NCBI GenBank assembly: GCA_026692865.1
Contig: JAPLNI010000026.1
Location: forward strand, 32,395-96,394
Direction: 5' to 3'
DNA: 64,000 nt
DNA from: Planctomycetota bacterium
GTDB lineage: Bacteria; Planctomycetota; Planctomycetia; Pirellulales; Pirellulaceae
The first letter of the stretch is position 1. Each line of letters starts with the position of its first letter. Shown here piece after piece: positions 8,366-17,486 of the stretch. The position numbers and the translations under genes are program-made. The notes beneath the pieces are model-generated. The model was not told the origin of the DNA. It made no database searches and saw only the letters and a list, made by a program, of their open reading frames with translations.

Positions 8366-9313
8366 ATGGCGAAGCATAACAGCAAGAAAATCCGTCGAAC
8401 GAATCCATCGGGTAGTCATCAAATCAATTGGCTATGGGGACAAGAATCTGTCCTAGAAACGCTCCGCGCGGAACGATGGCGAGTCTATGAGTTGTTCTTG
8501 ACCGCAGAAGTATCTCACCAGCATAGAGAACTTTTAAAGGCCAAACAAAAGATAAAACGAAAGCCCAATCAGAAGACTAGCGAGAACACCAGTGAGACAG
8601 TCGATGAGAAGCACAGCATCGAAATCGAAATTGTTTCTGCTGCAAAACTGGAAGAATTAGCCAAGACCACCGAGCACGAGGGAATCGTTGCGAGAGTTTC
8701 GAAGTATCCTTACGAGTCGCTGGAGATACTAGAGTCCGTGAGGACAACTGAGCCGATGGCGCTAGCCACAGGTTTCGTCTCGTCTACAGTTTCCGACATA
8801 ACACCTGAAGCAATCGCCTACGGTTCAGGAAAAACACCCTTTTCATTGCCCCATCCCTTGGTGGTGGTAATCGATCGAGTCCAAGACGCGTTCACTTTTG
8901 CGTCCATTCTGCGTTGCTGTGAAGCCGCTCGAGTCAGTGCCGTGATCGTCGGACAATTTTGCCAAGCGCAAGTTACCACTCAAGTCGCCCGAGCATCCTC
9001 GGGTGCCGTAAATCACTTTCCGATAATCCAAGCGGATGACCTTGCAAGTGCAACCCAGCAACTGAAAGACCTCGGCTTTCAACTGATCGCAATCGACCCA
9101 CAATCGCAATTTGATGTTTGCGATAAGCCACTCGCATTGCCACTCGCAGTTGTTCTCGCGAGCGACACTCTTGGGCTCGATCCGAAGATCCTAGAAATCT
9201 GCGATCATCGAGTTCGCATCCCCACCCTCGGAAAAACAAACCCTCTCCTCTCCGCAGTCGCCGCCGGTATCCTGCTCTACGAAACACGCAGACAACAACG
9301 TGGAGTGATCTAA
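8366..9313 (+). CDS. TrmH/RlmB-type SPOUT RNA 2'-O-methyltransferase with in-frame repeat insertion
   Basis: The product has 315 residues. The N-terminal substrate-binding domain (INWLWGQESVLETL; HEGIVARVSKYPYESLE) is followed by the SpoU knot: VVVIDRVQDAFTFASILRCC (motif 1), VVLASDTLGLDPKILEICD (motif 2) and VRIPTLGKTNPLLSAVAAGI (motif 3). It likely methylates a ribose in 23S rRNA or tRNA. Between residues 128 and 155 the family A repeat adds EPMALATGF ... AIAYGSGK exactly in the linker joining the two domains, a tolerant place. Motif 2 has 'SDTLGLDP' where many homologues have 'GSEGxGL', and motif 3 has Leu-Gly-Lys-Thr where 'IPMxGxxxSLNVS' is usual, so catalytic competence is likely but slightly atypical. 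A duplicated fragment lies at 4196. Confidence 0.85.
   Translation: MAKHNSKKIRRTNPSGSHQINWLWGQESVLETLRAERWRVYELFLTAEVSHQHRELLKAKQKIKRKPNQKTSENTSETVDEKHSIEIEIVSAAKLEELAKTTEHEGIVARVSKYPYESLEILESVRTTEPMALATGFVSSTVSDITPEAIAYGSGKTPFSLPHPLVVVIDRVQDAFTFASILRCCEAARVSAVIVGQFCQAQVTTQVARASSGAVNHFPIIQADDLASATQQLKDLGFQLIAIDPQSQFDVCDKPLALPLAVVLASDTLGLDPKILEICDHRVRIPTLGKTNPLLSAVAAGILLYETRRQQRGVI
8747..8829 (+). repeat. Family A palindromic repeat inside the TrmH gene (A2, 83 bp)
   Basis: The left arm is CTGAGCCGATGGCGCTAGCC. The right arm is more diverged; its reverse complement begins CCTGAACCGTAGGCGATTGC. The hairpin pair is T:A on the left and A:T on the right. It has the same 83-bp length and the same reading frame as the pxpC copy, coding EPMALATGF ... 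AIAYGSGK. The A-rich and TTTTCA sequence after it matches the copies at 1018 and 3131, so the mobile unit probably extends about 20 bp past the palindrome. Confidence 0.88.
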
Positions 9314-10075
9314 TGCAATCGCCAGGCATGGAAGCACCAATTTAAAACCTGCAGATTGTAGTCCTAAGTCGGGCGATATCCGTTATGCCGGGCTGTTAAA
9401 AATTCGTTGTTGACATGGCATTTTGACACTTCACTTATGTTTCCTTCCCTCTGTGATGCACCCGCACCCTTTACGCGACGAGCAGCAATAATTCGAGCTG
9501 GCCAGATTGTCGACTTTCGCTACGCGAAAGATCCCTGTGATCGCGTCCTTCGCGGATAGGCTATGAATTTTTACTGCTTTGATACCAGACGATTTAATTG
9601 ATGGTGGGCTTGTGCTCCGCAAAAGTTCGTTATCGGGCGATACCTTCGCAGAGCGAAAGGCGACCGTAGAAACCAAGCCAAAGATGATTATCGCATTTTC
9701 ATTGGCCCACGGCTTGGACGCTTTCTCGAGGTATAACTCTCGCAAAAGAAGAGTTGCGCAAAGCCAGTTTTTTAGAAGATCAGGTCGAGTCCGATTGGTC
9801 AATTGCGCACCAGGGTACAAACCACCGTGGGGTCTGTTTTCATCAGGCCACTCACGCGACTTCTGCCCGTCTTCGTTTGAAATTCACTTAATCTTAATGA
9901 ATTTGACGATTCAGGTTTAGAAAGGAATCGTTTCAATAAAGTTTTTATTATACCATGCGGCCCTACCTTCTTTCACAATTAGGGTCCAGCGAGTAAACAA
10001 TGATCCATCCGTGGATGTCTTCTTGGGGTGATCGGGTACCGAAAACGCTTGTTAAAACGGCAGGGAGAACGAGAA
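9314..10075. other. 760-bp region without a supportable gene
   Basis: Open frames exist on both strands (9431-9820 minus, 9579-9920 plus), but neither product shows a recognisable motif, a signal sequence or ordered composition. They overlap the inverted hairpin pair at 9509-9664. Positions 9911-9955 are AT-rich (TTTAGAAAGG ... TTTTTATTATACC) and could hold promoter elements for the DUF1559 gene, but I cannot define boxes with confidence. Confidence 0.5.
9509..9664. repeat. Inverted pair of CTTTCG-stem hairpins (family C)
   Basis: GTCGACTTTCGCTACGCGAA at 9509 (plus strand) matches GTCGCCTTTCGCTCTGCGAA on the minus strand at 9664-9640. Each arm is itself a hairpin, CTTTCG..CGAAAG on the left and a slightly imperfect one on the right. 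They are 107 bp apart in inverted orientation. This resembles the paired-hairpin architecture of families A and B but with an unrelated sequence. Only one pair is present in the window. Confidence 0.5.
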
Positions 10076-11107
10076 ATGGTTATGAAAAGCGAAAGACTTC
10101 GAAGTCGTCTTTCTCATGGATTTACGTTGGTTGAACTTCTTGTTGTTATTGCGATCATCGGTATTCTCGCTGGACTATTACTGCCAGCGATTCAACAGGC
10201 TCGCGAAGCCGCGCGTCGAATGTCTTGCAGCAGCAACATGCGGCAGTTTGGTATTGCTCTTACCAATTACGAGTACACCTACAAGATTCTTCCACCAAGT
10301 CGAATTTCGCTCTCAGGACCTACTTTCGAGCAGTCATGGACCTCGATGATTCTTCCGTTTATCGAACAAATGAGGGCCGCAGCGAGTTACGACAAGAACG
10401 TGAACTGGTACGCACGGGTTAACGATCCGTTTACGACATCCCAGATATCGCTTTTTCGCTGCCCATCCACGGATTCTCGTCGGTCTCGCCCGCCACAGAA
10501 CTTGTATACCGCCATTACCGCTGGTACACGTCCTGCTGACATGCCTGTTTGGGGTTACTGTGATTACGCTTCGATCAATGCAGTTCGAAACTCTTCATTC
10601 GTCGTTGCGGGCTTGCCATCACTGCAGCTACGCGAAGTTTTAGGGGCTCTTGGAAGAGGGCCGGATGGTGTTCTGCTTGCAGCCATCACCGATGGATTAT
10701 CGAACACTGCGTTTCTCGCAGAAGATGCTGGTCGCCCAATCGTCTTTGTAAGTGGTGCGAGAATAAACAATCCAAGAGTCGGTAACATCGCTTTTGGTAC
10801 TTCTTTCACAGCCGATGGTTGGGGATGGGCTGATATCAACGGTGGAATGAGCATCGACGGTGCAAATCGTAATGGTTTGCAGAACAACAACACTGGTCAA
10901 GTTGGGGCGTTTACTCCAGTCACTCCCGTCGGGAACTGCTTTATCAACTGCACCAATGACTCGGAGATTTACGCCTTCCACGTTGGCGGGACACACGTTG
11001 TCTTGGGTGATGCTTCGATTCAGTTTTTAAGCTCGGGTATGGATCCACAAGTATTCATTTCACTGATGACTCCAGCTCAAAATGACGACGCGACCGGCTA
11101 CCAATAG
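10076..11107 (+). CDS. DUF1559 pseudopilin-like protein with type IV prepilin signal
   Basis: The product has 343 residues. It starts with a short basic leader and then [18 protein letters not shown], the classical prepilin peptidase site (G^FTLVE) and hydrophobic helix. The family pattern then follows: [20 protein letters not shown] and [14 protein letters not shown]. The C-terminal 'H-X9-DG' motif appears as [13 protein letters not shown], with DA instead of DG. These proteins are greatly expanded in planctomycetes and are presumed pseudopilin-like envelope proteins; precise roles are unknown. ATG 10076 sits behind AGGGAGA at 10062-10068; a GTG further upstream (10028) would add an unlikely basic extension, and ATG 10082 is also possible. 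Confidence 0.88.
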   Translation: MVMKSERLRSRLSHGFTLVELLVVIAIIGILAGLLLPAIQQAREAARRMSCSSNMRQFGIALTNYEYTYKILPPSRISLSGPTFEQSWTSMILPFIEQMRAAASYDKNVNWYARVNDPFTTSQISLFRCPSTDSRRSRPPQNLYTAITAGTRPADMPVWGYCDYASINAVRNSSFVVAGLPSLQLREVLGALGRGPDGVLLAAITDGLSNTAFLAEDAGRPIVFVSGARINNPRVGNIAFGTSFTADGWGWADINGGMSIDGANRNGLQNNNTGQVGAFTPVTPVGNCFINCTNDSEIYAFHVGGTHVVLGDASIQFLSSGMDPQVFISLMTPAQNDDATGYQ

Positions 11108-11138
11108 GATGTAGACCAGTCTCTCGTTAAGGTTGCTT

Positions 11139-14100
11139 CTATTCCCAATCGAGTGGGGCTAACCAGGTTTGCTTGAGGTGCGACCAGGGTAGGTCTACAA
11201 GTACTTGAGGTCCGCTACGCATCACGACGCGATCTTCCGGCGTGACGACACCAAGCTTCGTGCAAGCGATGTCTTGAAAGGTCTTTTGAAAAGCAGCCGC
11301 ATTCTCGGGCGTTACTTCGCAAATGAAACGGCTATTCGATTCTGAGAACAGAAGCGTTGCAGGGTTCACGAACATCAACTCGGCAGCGGTCGATACGTCG
11401 ATATCAATCCCCAGCTCTCCTGCAAATGCCATCTCTGCGAGCGATACAGCCAGACCGCCTTCACTCAAGTCGTGGCAAGATCGAATCAGCCCTGAATGAA
11501 TTGCGGCGTGGACTGCGTGAAACAATCGCATGGCTAATTGCGGATCGACTTGAGGAATGTCTCCCCCCTTTAGTCCCAGGACCATCGTTGCATGGGAGCC
11601 AGCCATTTCATCTTTTGTGACACCCAACACGTACAGAAAATTACCCGCTCGCTTGAGGTCCATCGTCACGCATCGTGAGACGTCCTCAATCTGGCCCATC
11701 GCACTAATCAGCAGAGACGCGGGAATCGCGATCGACTGCTTTTTACCGGAGTTATCGATCCAAGCGAATTCGTTGTTGAGGCTGTCCTTGCCGGAGACGA
11801 ACGGGGTCTTCCAAGCAACTGCCAAATCATGACAAGCGATCGCAGCACGCGTTAACGAACCGAGAGTCTCTGGACGGTCAGTATTGCCCCAGCAGAAGTT
11901 ATCAAGGATGGCAATCCGCTTCGGATCGGCTCCCACAGCGACTGCGTTTCGTACCGCTTCATCGATCGCAGAAGTTGCCATCGCGTACGGATCATAGTCG
12001 CCCATGCGTGGATTCATCCCGCATGACAAGACAATCCCTTTCATCGAGGTCAATCGCGGTCTGACAACCGCGGCATCGCTAGGACCATCGCACTTCGGTC
12101 CAACAAGTGGTTTGACAACACTGCCTCCCTGCACTTCGTGATCATATTGTCGAATGATCCAGTGCTTACTCGCAACGTTTGGTAATGCGAGAATCTTTTC
12201 AAGGGTCGATTCGAATTGCGATTGGGTACTCAAGTCGAATTCGAGCTTGGGAATCGACAATTGCTTGTAAGTTGCTTTACGAACTACCGGCGGACGGCCT
12301 TCGTGCAAGAACTGCATCGACACGCAACCGACTTCTTGGCCATCGTACATCAGTCGCAGCATGCCCGTCGGTGTGAATGTTCCGATGATAGCTGTTTCGA
12401 CCCCTTCGCTGTTGCAAAGGGCTTTGAAGGCATCCCATTTGTCAGGCGACACGGCCAGCACCATGCGCTCTTGAGCTTCACTGATCCAGATCTCGGTGTG
12501 GCTGAGTCCGTCGTACTTCAGGGGAGCTTTCTCAAGCCATACTTCAGCACCCATCGATTCACCCATCTCGCCGACAGCACTGCTGAAGCCACCTGCACCG
12601 CAATCGGTCACGGCAGTGTACAGCCCCGCATCGCGAGCTTGCATTAACACATCCAGCACCATCTTCTCAGTGATCGCGTTGCCGATTTGAACCGAGCCTC
12701 CCGAGATCGACTCGCTCTCTTCCGTTAGCTCCACGCTACTAAAGGTTGCCCCGTGAATTCCATCGCGACCCGTACGACCACCCATCGTGACAATGTAGTC
12801 GCCCGGAAGTGGTGCCTTCTCTACTTTGTCTACAGGAAGCAAACCCACATTGCCGCAGTACACCAACGGATTGCCCAGATAGCGATCATCGAAGAAGACC
12901 GCGCCATTGACTGTTGGTATTCCCATTCGATTGCCGTAGTCGCGCACACCAGCCACGACACCTTTCATAACGCGTCGCGGATGTAGAACGCCCGGCGGCA
13001 ATGTGTTGGGATCTGCATCTGGGGAAGCAAAGCAAAATACATCCGTACTACAAATCGGCTTGGCACCCAAACCGGTTCCCAGTGGATCGCGAATGACTCC
13101 ACCAAGGCCCGTGTTCGCTCCACCGTACGGTTCGATTGCAGAAGGATGGTTATGCGTCTCGACCTTGAACACGACGTGATAGTCATTATCAAAAGTCACA
13201 ACACCCGCGTTGTCTTTAAACACGCTGACGCACCAGTCGTCCTTACCCAGTTCGGCGCGGATCTTTTGCGTTGCTGCGAAGATCGTCTCCTTGAGCATGC
13301 TCTTGAACTGACGTGTTCCGTTTTCGTCTTGGTATTCGATGCGACCGCCGAGTGTTTTATGGCTGCAGTGTTCAGACCATGTTTGAGCAACCGTTTCCAG
13401 CTCGATCTCGGTTGGCTCTCGACCAAGCGTTTTGAAATGTGCTTGAACCGTTTGCATCTCCGTCAGCGAAAGGTAAAGCTGCCCGGACTTGCTCAGCTTC
13501 TCTAGCTCCGGATCGGAGAGCTTACTGAGTGGAACGTGAATGACGTTCAACTGGTAGGGAGACCCGAACTGCAATTCCTTCAAAGGAAGCGGTCCAACAA
13601 AGAACTGTTCGATCGACGGGTTGTGAAGCACCTTCTGACACAGTCGATCGAGCTGGTTTGCAGAGATACCGGAGATCCAATACTTGCGAACCGTGCGGAC
13701 TGCTTCCGGATGGAGCTTGAGATCGTTCAAGGCCTTCTGAGTGCTCAGCGCCGTTGGGTCCATCACGCCTGGCTTCGGCATGACTTGAACAAGTACGGTA
13801 CCTGAACCGACAGTCCCTGAGCCGATGGCGTTAGCCACGGGTTCCCCCCGTTCACTGGAAGTGCGATTACGGGGGGAACCCGCGGCTAGCGCCGACGGCT
13901 CAGCGTTTCTAGGGGCGACTAAGGATTCGGAGCCTATTTTCGCGATGACTGTTCGCTCGGTGATTGGGTCAGCAAGAAGCCTGATTGCTGATGCTTGAGC
14001 CGATTGTGAATCCAGGTCCCCTTGAATCAGAAATCCATGGGCCGCTTCGACAATCATGCTGTCGCTGATCCCGAGCTCCCGAGCTTCGGTCATCACGTCG

Positions 14101-14159
14101 CTACCAAGCAAATCAGGTTGACCATCAACCGGATGAATGTCGATTTCCCAAAGCGTCAC
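11139..14159 (-). CDS. purL: Phosphoribosylformylglycinamidine synthase, large PurL without glutaminase domain, with repeat insertion
   Basis: It catalyses the ATP-dependent amidation of FGAR to FGAM in purine synthesis. The product has 1006 residues with a GTG start at 14159 (VTLWEIDIHP). The N-terminal ~200 residues look like two PurS-like segments. The catalytic core follows: EPTEIELETVAQTWSEHCSH, FKVETHNHPSAIEPYGGAN, GGRTGRDGIHGATFSS, and SGKDSLNNEF near 790. It lacks the C-terminal GATase domain, so a separate PurQ is expected elsewhere; purM is at 40822 but not linked. The family A repeat at 13816-13904 adds residues of the type EPSALAAG...VANAIGSG at about 86-115, between the two PurS-like segments. 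The start overlaps tyrA's end by 35 bp. Confidence 0.95.
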   Translation of the reverse strand: MTLWEIDIHPVDGQPDLLGSDVMTEARELGISDSMIVEAAHGFLIQGDLDSQSAQASAIRLLADPITERTVIAKIGSESLVAPRNAEPSALAAGSPRNRTSSERGEPVANAIGSGTVGSGTVLVQVMPKPGVMDPTALSTQKALNDLKLHPEAVRTVRKYWISGISANQLDRLCQKVLHNPSIEQFFVGPLPLKELQFGSPYQLNVIHVPLSKLSDPELEKLSKSGQLYLSLTEMQTVQAHFKTLGREPTEIELETVAQTWSEHCSHKTLGGRIEYQDENGTRQFKSMLKETIFAATQKIRAELGKDDWCVSVFKDNAGVVTFDNDYHVVFKVETHNHPSAIEPYGGANTGLGGVIRDPLGTGLGAKPICSTDVFCFASPDADPNTLPPGVLHPRRVMKGVVAGVRDYGNRMGIPTVNGAVFFDDRYLGNPLVYCGNVGLLPVDKVEKAPLPGDYIVTMGGRTGRDGIHGATFSSVELTEESESISGGSVQIGNAITEKMVLDVLMQARDAGLYTAVTDCGAGGFSSAVGEMGESMGAEVWLEKAPLKYDGLSHTEIWISEAQERMVLAVSPDKWDAFKALCNSEGVETAIIGTFTPTGMLRLMYDGQEVGCVSMQFLHEGRPPVVRKATYKQLSIPKLEFDLSTQSQFESTLEKILALPNVASKHWIIRQYDHEVQGGSVVKPLVGPKCDGPSDAAVVRPRLTSMKGIVLSCGMNPRMGDYDPYAMATSAIDEAVRNAVAVGADPKRIAILDNFCWGNTDRPETLGSLTRAAIACHDLAVAWKTPFVSGKDSLNNEFAWIDNSGKKQSIAIPASLLISAMGQIEDVSRCVTMDLKRAGNFLYVLGVTKDEMAGSHATMVLGLKGGDIPQVDPQLAMRLFHAVHAAIHSGLIRSCHDLSEGGLAVSLAEMAFAGELGIDIDVSTAAELMFVNPATLLFSESNSRFICEVTPENAAAFQKTFQDIACTKLGVVTPEDRVVMRSGPQVLVDLPWSHLKQTWLAPLDWE
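13816..13904 (-). repeat. Family A palindromic repeat inside purL (A3, 89 bp)
   Basis: The inverted arms extend to about 34 bp because the match continues past the hairpin through GGGTTCCCCCCG on both sides. The hairpin pair is T:A in the left arm (loop GTTA) and C:G in the right arm (loop GCTA). purL, on the minus strand, reads it as AEPSALAAGS ... GEPVANAIGSG, the same frame used in the other four genes. A partial extra CCTGAACCGACAG lies just before it at 13801. Confidence 0.9.
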
Positions 14160-14991
14160 GGATCTTTTTTCCTACGTTCAAAAGCTGTTCGATCTTGTCA
14201 AAGTCCCGCGCTCGGAGCGCTTCGGACCAATCGCCCAAGATTGTGGCAAAGTTATCGATAGCGTGTAAGACAGGGCCGTGGTTTTCTTCCAATATCTGTC
14301 GCCATACAATCGGCGACCCGGACGCAATTCGTGTTGAATCGGCCCAACCGGTTCCCGTCATCGATAACCAATTCCTCGGAGTCGCGCCGGCAAGGATCGA
14401 TGCTACGACGTGTGGAAGGTGGCTTGTCGTCGCTAGGATTGAATCATGATCGGCTGCCGATATCTCTTGAACGAATGCTCCGAGCGACCTCCAGAAGGCA
14501 CTTACATTCTCAACGTGCTTCACTGCGTTGTTGGGAGAGGATGTCATCAGCACCAGCTTTCCCTCCAGTAGGTCTGCTGTCGCCGACCCCACGCCGCTTT
14601 TCTCGCTGCCAGCGATCGGATGCGAGCCCACGAAACAAAGTTCAGCCGCATGCCCTCCTAATCGGGTCATGATCTCCGATTTGGTGCTACCCACATCGGT
14701 GATTGTCGCATCGGTCCCAATTTTTTTGACGATTTGTTCGACGACAGGGACAATCTCAAGAACCGGAGTGCACACAATGATCAGATCAGATCCGACCAGC
14801 TTTTGCGGCCAATCCTCGGCATCACGGAGCACGTAAGAATCAATCGCCCCTTTTGCGAGAGCCGCTTCCAGTCGTTCAGGATTGCGACCAATCCCGATGA
14901 CTTCCGTTGCGAGTTTTGCCTGCTTAAGCCGCAAGCCTATCGAGCCCCCGAGCAGCCCAACGCCAACGATTGAAACTCGCTGCCAAACCAT
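14125..14991 (-). CDS. tyrA: Prephenate/arogenate dehydrogenase
   Basis: It oxidatively decarboxylates prephenate (or arogenate) on the way to tyrosine. The product has 288 residues. The NAD-binding fold SIVGVGLLGGSIGLRLKQA opens the protein. ITDVGSTKSEI and FVGSHPIAGSEKSGVGSATA are the standard TyrA substrate-site motifs, and ATTSHLPHVVASIL follows. ATG 14991 (MVWQRVSIVG) is preferred over the longer frame to 15042 because the Rossmann strand should be near the N-terminus. Its 3' end overlaps the purL start, so the two form a pair transcribed tyrA then purL. Confidence 0.92.
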   Translation of the reverse strand: MVWQRVSIVGVGLLGGSIGLRLKQAKLATEVIGIGRNPERLEAALAKGAIDSYVLRDAEDWPQKLVGSDLIIVCTPVLEIVPVVEQIVKKIGTDATITDVGSTKSEIMTRLGGHAAELCFVGSHPIAGSEKSGVGSATADLLEGKLVLMTSSPNNAVKHVENVSAFWRSLGAFVQEISAADHDSILATTSHLPHVVASILAGATPRNWLSMTGTGWADSTRIASGSPIVWRQILEENHGPVLHAIDNFATILGDWSEALRARDFDKIEQLLNVGKKIRDALGNRHSSG

Positions 14992-15071
14992 GGTGATTCC
15001 GTAATCCCGGGAAGCGGTTGGGAGCAAGCCCACCGGCGCCAATGCCGTTATAAAAAAGGGCTTTGTTCTAT

Positions 15072-15105
15072 AAACAAAAAATTAGCAAGTGAAAACACTT
15101 GCTAA
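15072..15105 (-). terminator. Intrinsic terminator of the rpsM-rplQ operon
   Basis: A perfect 10-bp stem, TTAGCAAGTG / CACTTGCTAA (15082-15105), has an AAAA/TTTT loop. On the minus strand it is followed by TTTTTTGTTTA. It sits 45 bp after the rplQ stop codon, where the operon should end, and separates it from tyrA. Confidence 0.85.
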
Positions 15106-15150
15106 ACTGATACGGTTCGGACTAAGCCGCGAGTTTCCGTCAAAATGCGA

Positions 15151-15726
15151 TTACGAAGCACTCTCAGCAAACGCTGGCTTCTCAGCCTTTTGCTTAACGC
15201 GGTCGTTTTGTCCGACGAACTCGAGGATCGCACGGGTTCCCCCGTCGCCAAGACGAGGCTTTGCGAGACGCAGAATTCGTGTGTATCCGCCTGGACGATC
15301 AACGAATCGTGGAGCAATCTTTTCGAACAAGATCGCGGTTGCTTGTTTGTCGCGGATCATCGAGATAACTCGACGACGAGCGGTAACGCCAGGAGCACGA
15401 GCTGCACACCACTTGGCCCAATTCTCGCTTTTTCGCCAAGCCTTGTAAGCTTCTGTGTTGCGTTCAGCAGTTGTTCCGAATTCTTTTGCCGCCTCATCGC
15501 TTGCGACGGACTTTGCAGCGATCGTTACGCACTTTTCAACCATCGAGCGAACTTCCTTCGCCTTTTCGATCGTTGTGATGATGCGTCCCTTCACCTTGGG
15601 AATGTTTGCTTCGCCTTCGTAGGTGTCTCGTTCTGTAAGAAACAGAGCCGCACAAAGGTTAGCAAAAAGGGCTTTACGATGGCTTGGGGAGCGTCCTAGC
15701 ACTCGCCCGCGTCGCATATGTCGCAT
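15151..15726 (-). CDS. rplQ: 50S ribosomal protein L17, with long C-terminal extension
   Basis: The N-terminus MRHMRRGRVLGRSPSHRKAL is the invariant L17 start, and LFLTERDTYEGEANIPKVKG follows. TRILRLAKPRLGDGGTRAIL is the conserved L17 ending. The product has 191 residues against about 120-130 in E. coli. The extra length is an insertion around residues 70-125 (EFGTTAERNTEAYKAWRKSE and onward) plus a short tail. Last gene of the operon, directly followed by the intrinsic terminator. Confidence 0.97.
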   Translation of the reverse strand: MRHMRRGRVLGRSPSHRKALFANLCAALFLTERDTYEGEANIPKVKGRIITTIEKAKEVRSMVEKCVTIAAKSVASDEAAKEFGTTAERNTEAYKAWRKSENWAKWCAARAPGVTARRRVISMIRDKQATAILFEKIAPRFVDRPGGYTRILRLAKPRLGDGGTRAILEFVGQNDRVKQKAEKPAFAESAS

Positions 15727-15829
15727 GATTCAATCCAAAAATACTAAATTGTGACTTAACTAAATTCTACTGCTTGACGCATTTCCTGATGAATCTGTCG
15801 CGTTTCCACGGCCGATTCATTCAATATCA

Positions 15830-16822
15830 TTATCTTTGAACCGATGGCACTCGCATGCCCAGGTGGAGATTCATTGCTGTGAGTCGCTCGCGGACTTCAG
15901 CCAAAGTGGTTTCACCAAAGTTTCGGACTTCTAAAAGTTGGTCTTCAGTTCGAATGACCAAGTCGCGAAGCGTTCGGATACCTTCGGCTTCGAGGCAATT
16001 ATTGGCTCGTACCGAAAGCTTCAAATCGGCGATCGTCATATTCAAGCGGCTTTCCAGTTGAGCTTCAGCAGAACCAGGGCCACCACGCGAGGTGGCGAAG
16101 ACTTGCTTGCCAAGTTCTGCGTACTGAACGAACGGGTTGAGGTGCTTGCGAAGGATCTTCGTTGCTTCGACAAGGGCCATTTCTGGGCCAACCGAACCGT
16201 CTGTGTAGATCTCAATAATCAATCGATCGAAGTTCGTCTTCTGACCAACACGAGTTTCTTCCACTTCGTAACGAACGCGAGTTACAGGTGAATAAACCGC
16301 ATCGACAGGGATGATTCCAATTTCGTGATCGCCAGTGCTATGTTCAGTCGCAGGAACATAGCCGCGTCCGTTTTCAACAACCATTTCCATCATGAAAGGA
16401 ACATCGGAAGTCAAAGTAGCGAGGACGCAATCTTTGTTAATAATTTCTACGTCGGCATCAGTTTCGACGTTTGCACCGGTGATAACACCGGCTTTGTTCG
16501 CTTCCACAGTGATAACGCGAGTCGATTCGCTATGGTTTTTCACAACAAGACTCTTTACGTTCAAGACGATTTCGGTGACGTCTTCTAGAACACCTTCGAT
16601 TGAAGAGAACTCGTGCTGTGCGCCGCGAATCTTGATTTGCGTGACAGCACTTCCTTCAAGCGACGAGAGCAATACACGACGAAGGCTGTTACCAATCGTT
16701 GCGCCGAAGCCTCGTTCGAAAGGTTCTGCAGTGAACTTGCCGTAATTAGCACTCAGTGAAGCACGATCGACAGTCACTGCACTTGGCAGCTCCAAACCTC
16801 GCCAACGAACATGCATACTCAT
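15830..16822 (-). CDS. rpoA: RNA polymerase alpha subunit
   Basis: The product has 330 residues, a normal length. The N-terminal dimerisation domain shows [20 protein letters not shown] and [20 protein letters not shown] with [12 protein letters not shown]. The C-terminal helix-hairpin-helix domain shows [20 protein letters not shown] and [13 protein letters not shown], the region that binds UP elements and activators. It lies between rpsK and rplQ as in most bacteria; rpsD, often present here, is absent. Confidence 0.98.
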   Translation of the reverse strand: MSMHVRWRGLELPSAVTVDRASLSANYGKFTAEPFERGFGATIGNSLRRVLLSSLEGSAVTQIKIRGAQHEFSSIEGVLEDVTEIVLNVKSLVVKNHSESTRVITVEANKAGVITGANVETDADVEIINKDCVLATLTSDVPFMMEMVVENGRGYVPATEHSTGDHEIGIIPVDAVYSPVTRVRYEVEETRVGQKTNFDRLIIEIYTDGSVGPEMALVEATKILRKHLNPFVQYAELGKQVFATSRGGPGSAEAQLESRLNMTIADLKLSVRANNCLEAEGIRTLRDLVIRTEDQLLEVRNFGETTLAEVRERLTAMNLHLGMRVPSVQR

Positions 16823-16931
16823 AAAAACAAATCCAAATTAGTGTTGTGTAAAACGGTTCTTTTCGCTCGACGGTTTTCGAGCCACTGGTACCCCGAAGCG
16901 ACAGGCGTTGCGACGGCGGAGAAATCCTAAA

Positions 16932-17345
16932 CTAGACTCGACGCTTCTTGCGAGGTCGGCATCCGTTGTGAGGAATTGGAGTTGTGTCTTGAATCAGCTT
17001 GACGGTGATTCCAGCAGTTTGAAGAGCGGTGATTGCACTTTCGCGTCCGGAACCAGGTCCTTTGACTCGGACTTCCAATTCCTTCACGCCATACTTAGCC
17101 GCCTTTTCAGCAGCTTGTTGAGCCGCTACTTGGCCGGCGAACGGGGTGCTCTTTCGCGAGCCCTTGAAACCACAAGTTCCACCGCTCGCCCAGCAAAGCG
17201 TATCGCCTTTGCCGTCAGTGATGGTGACGTGCGTATTATTGAACGTTGATTTGATGAACGCGATGCCGTTGGTTACGTTCCGACGGACACGGCGACGCTT
17301 ATTTGCGTTCGCTGCGTTGTTATTACTGCTTCCAGCTTTCGCCAC
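16932..17345 (-). CDS. rpsK: 30S ribosomal protein S11
   Basis: The product has 137 residues, starting GTG ([19 protein letters not shown]). Conserved S11 segments are visible: [40 protein letters not shown] and [18 protein letters not shown] at the C-terminus. It is a platform protein of the 30S subunit. The gene lies about 140 bp after rpsM and 110 bp before rpoA, wider gaps than usual for this operon. Confidence 0.98.
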   Translation of the reverse strand: MAKAGSSNNNAANANKRRRVRRNVTNGIAFIKSTFNNTHVTITDGKGDTLCWASGGTCGFKGSRKSTPFAGQVAAQQAAEKAAKYGVKELEVRVKGPGSGRESAITALQTAGITVKLIQDTTPIPHNGCRPRKKRRV

Positions 17346-17486
17346 GATTTAACTGCCTTCAGTGATGACTCTCGACATGCCAAGCTATTAGCCTTGCATG
17401 CCATATCTTACTAGTGATTTAAGCGACTGCTCGAAACAACCAATTGAATTCGAGCGAATGACAAACAGACAACCAAACGCCAAAGA

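Noticed and set aside
9431-9820. 129-residue minus-strand open frame after the methyltransferase gene
   Set aside because: It reads through both hairpins of family C and has no domain, signal or ordered composition; I prefer non-coding.
13146-13505. 119-residue plus-strand frame inside purL
   Set aside because: Antisense shadow of PurL; no independent signal.
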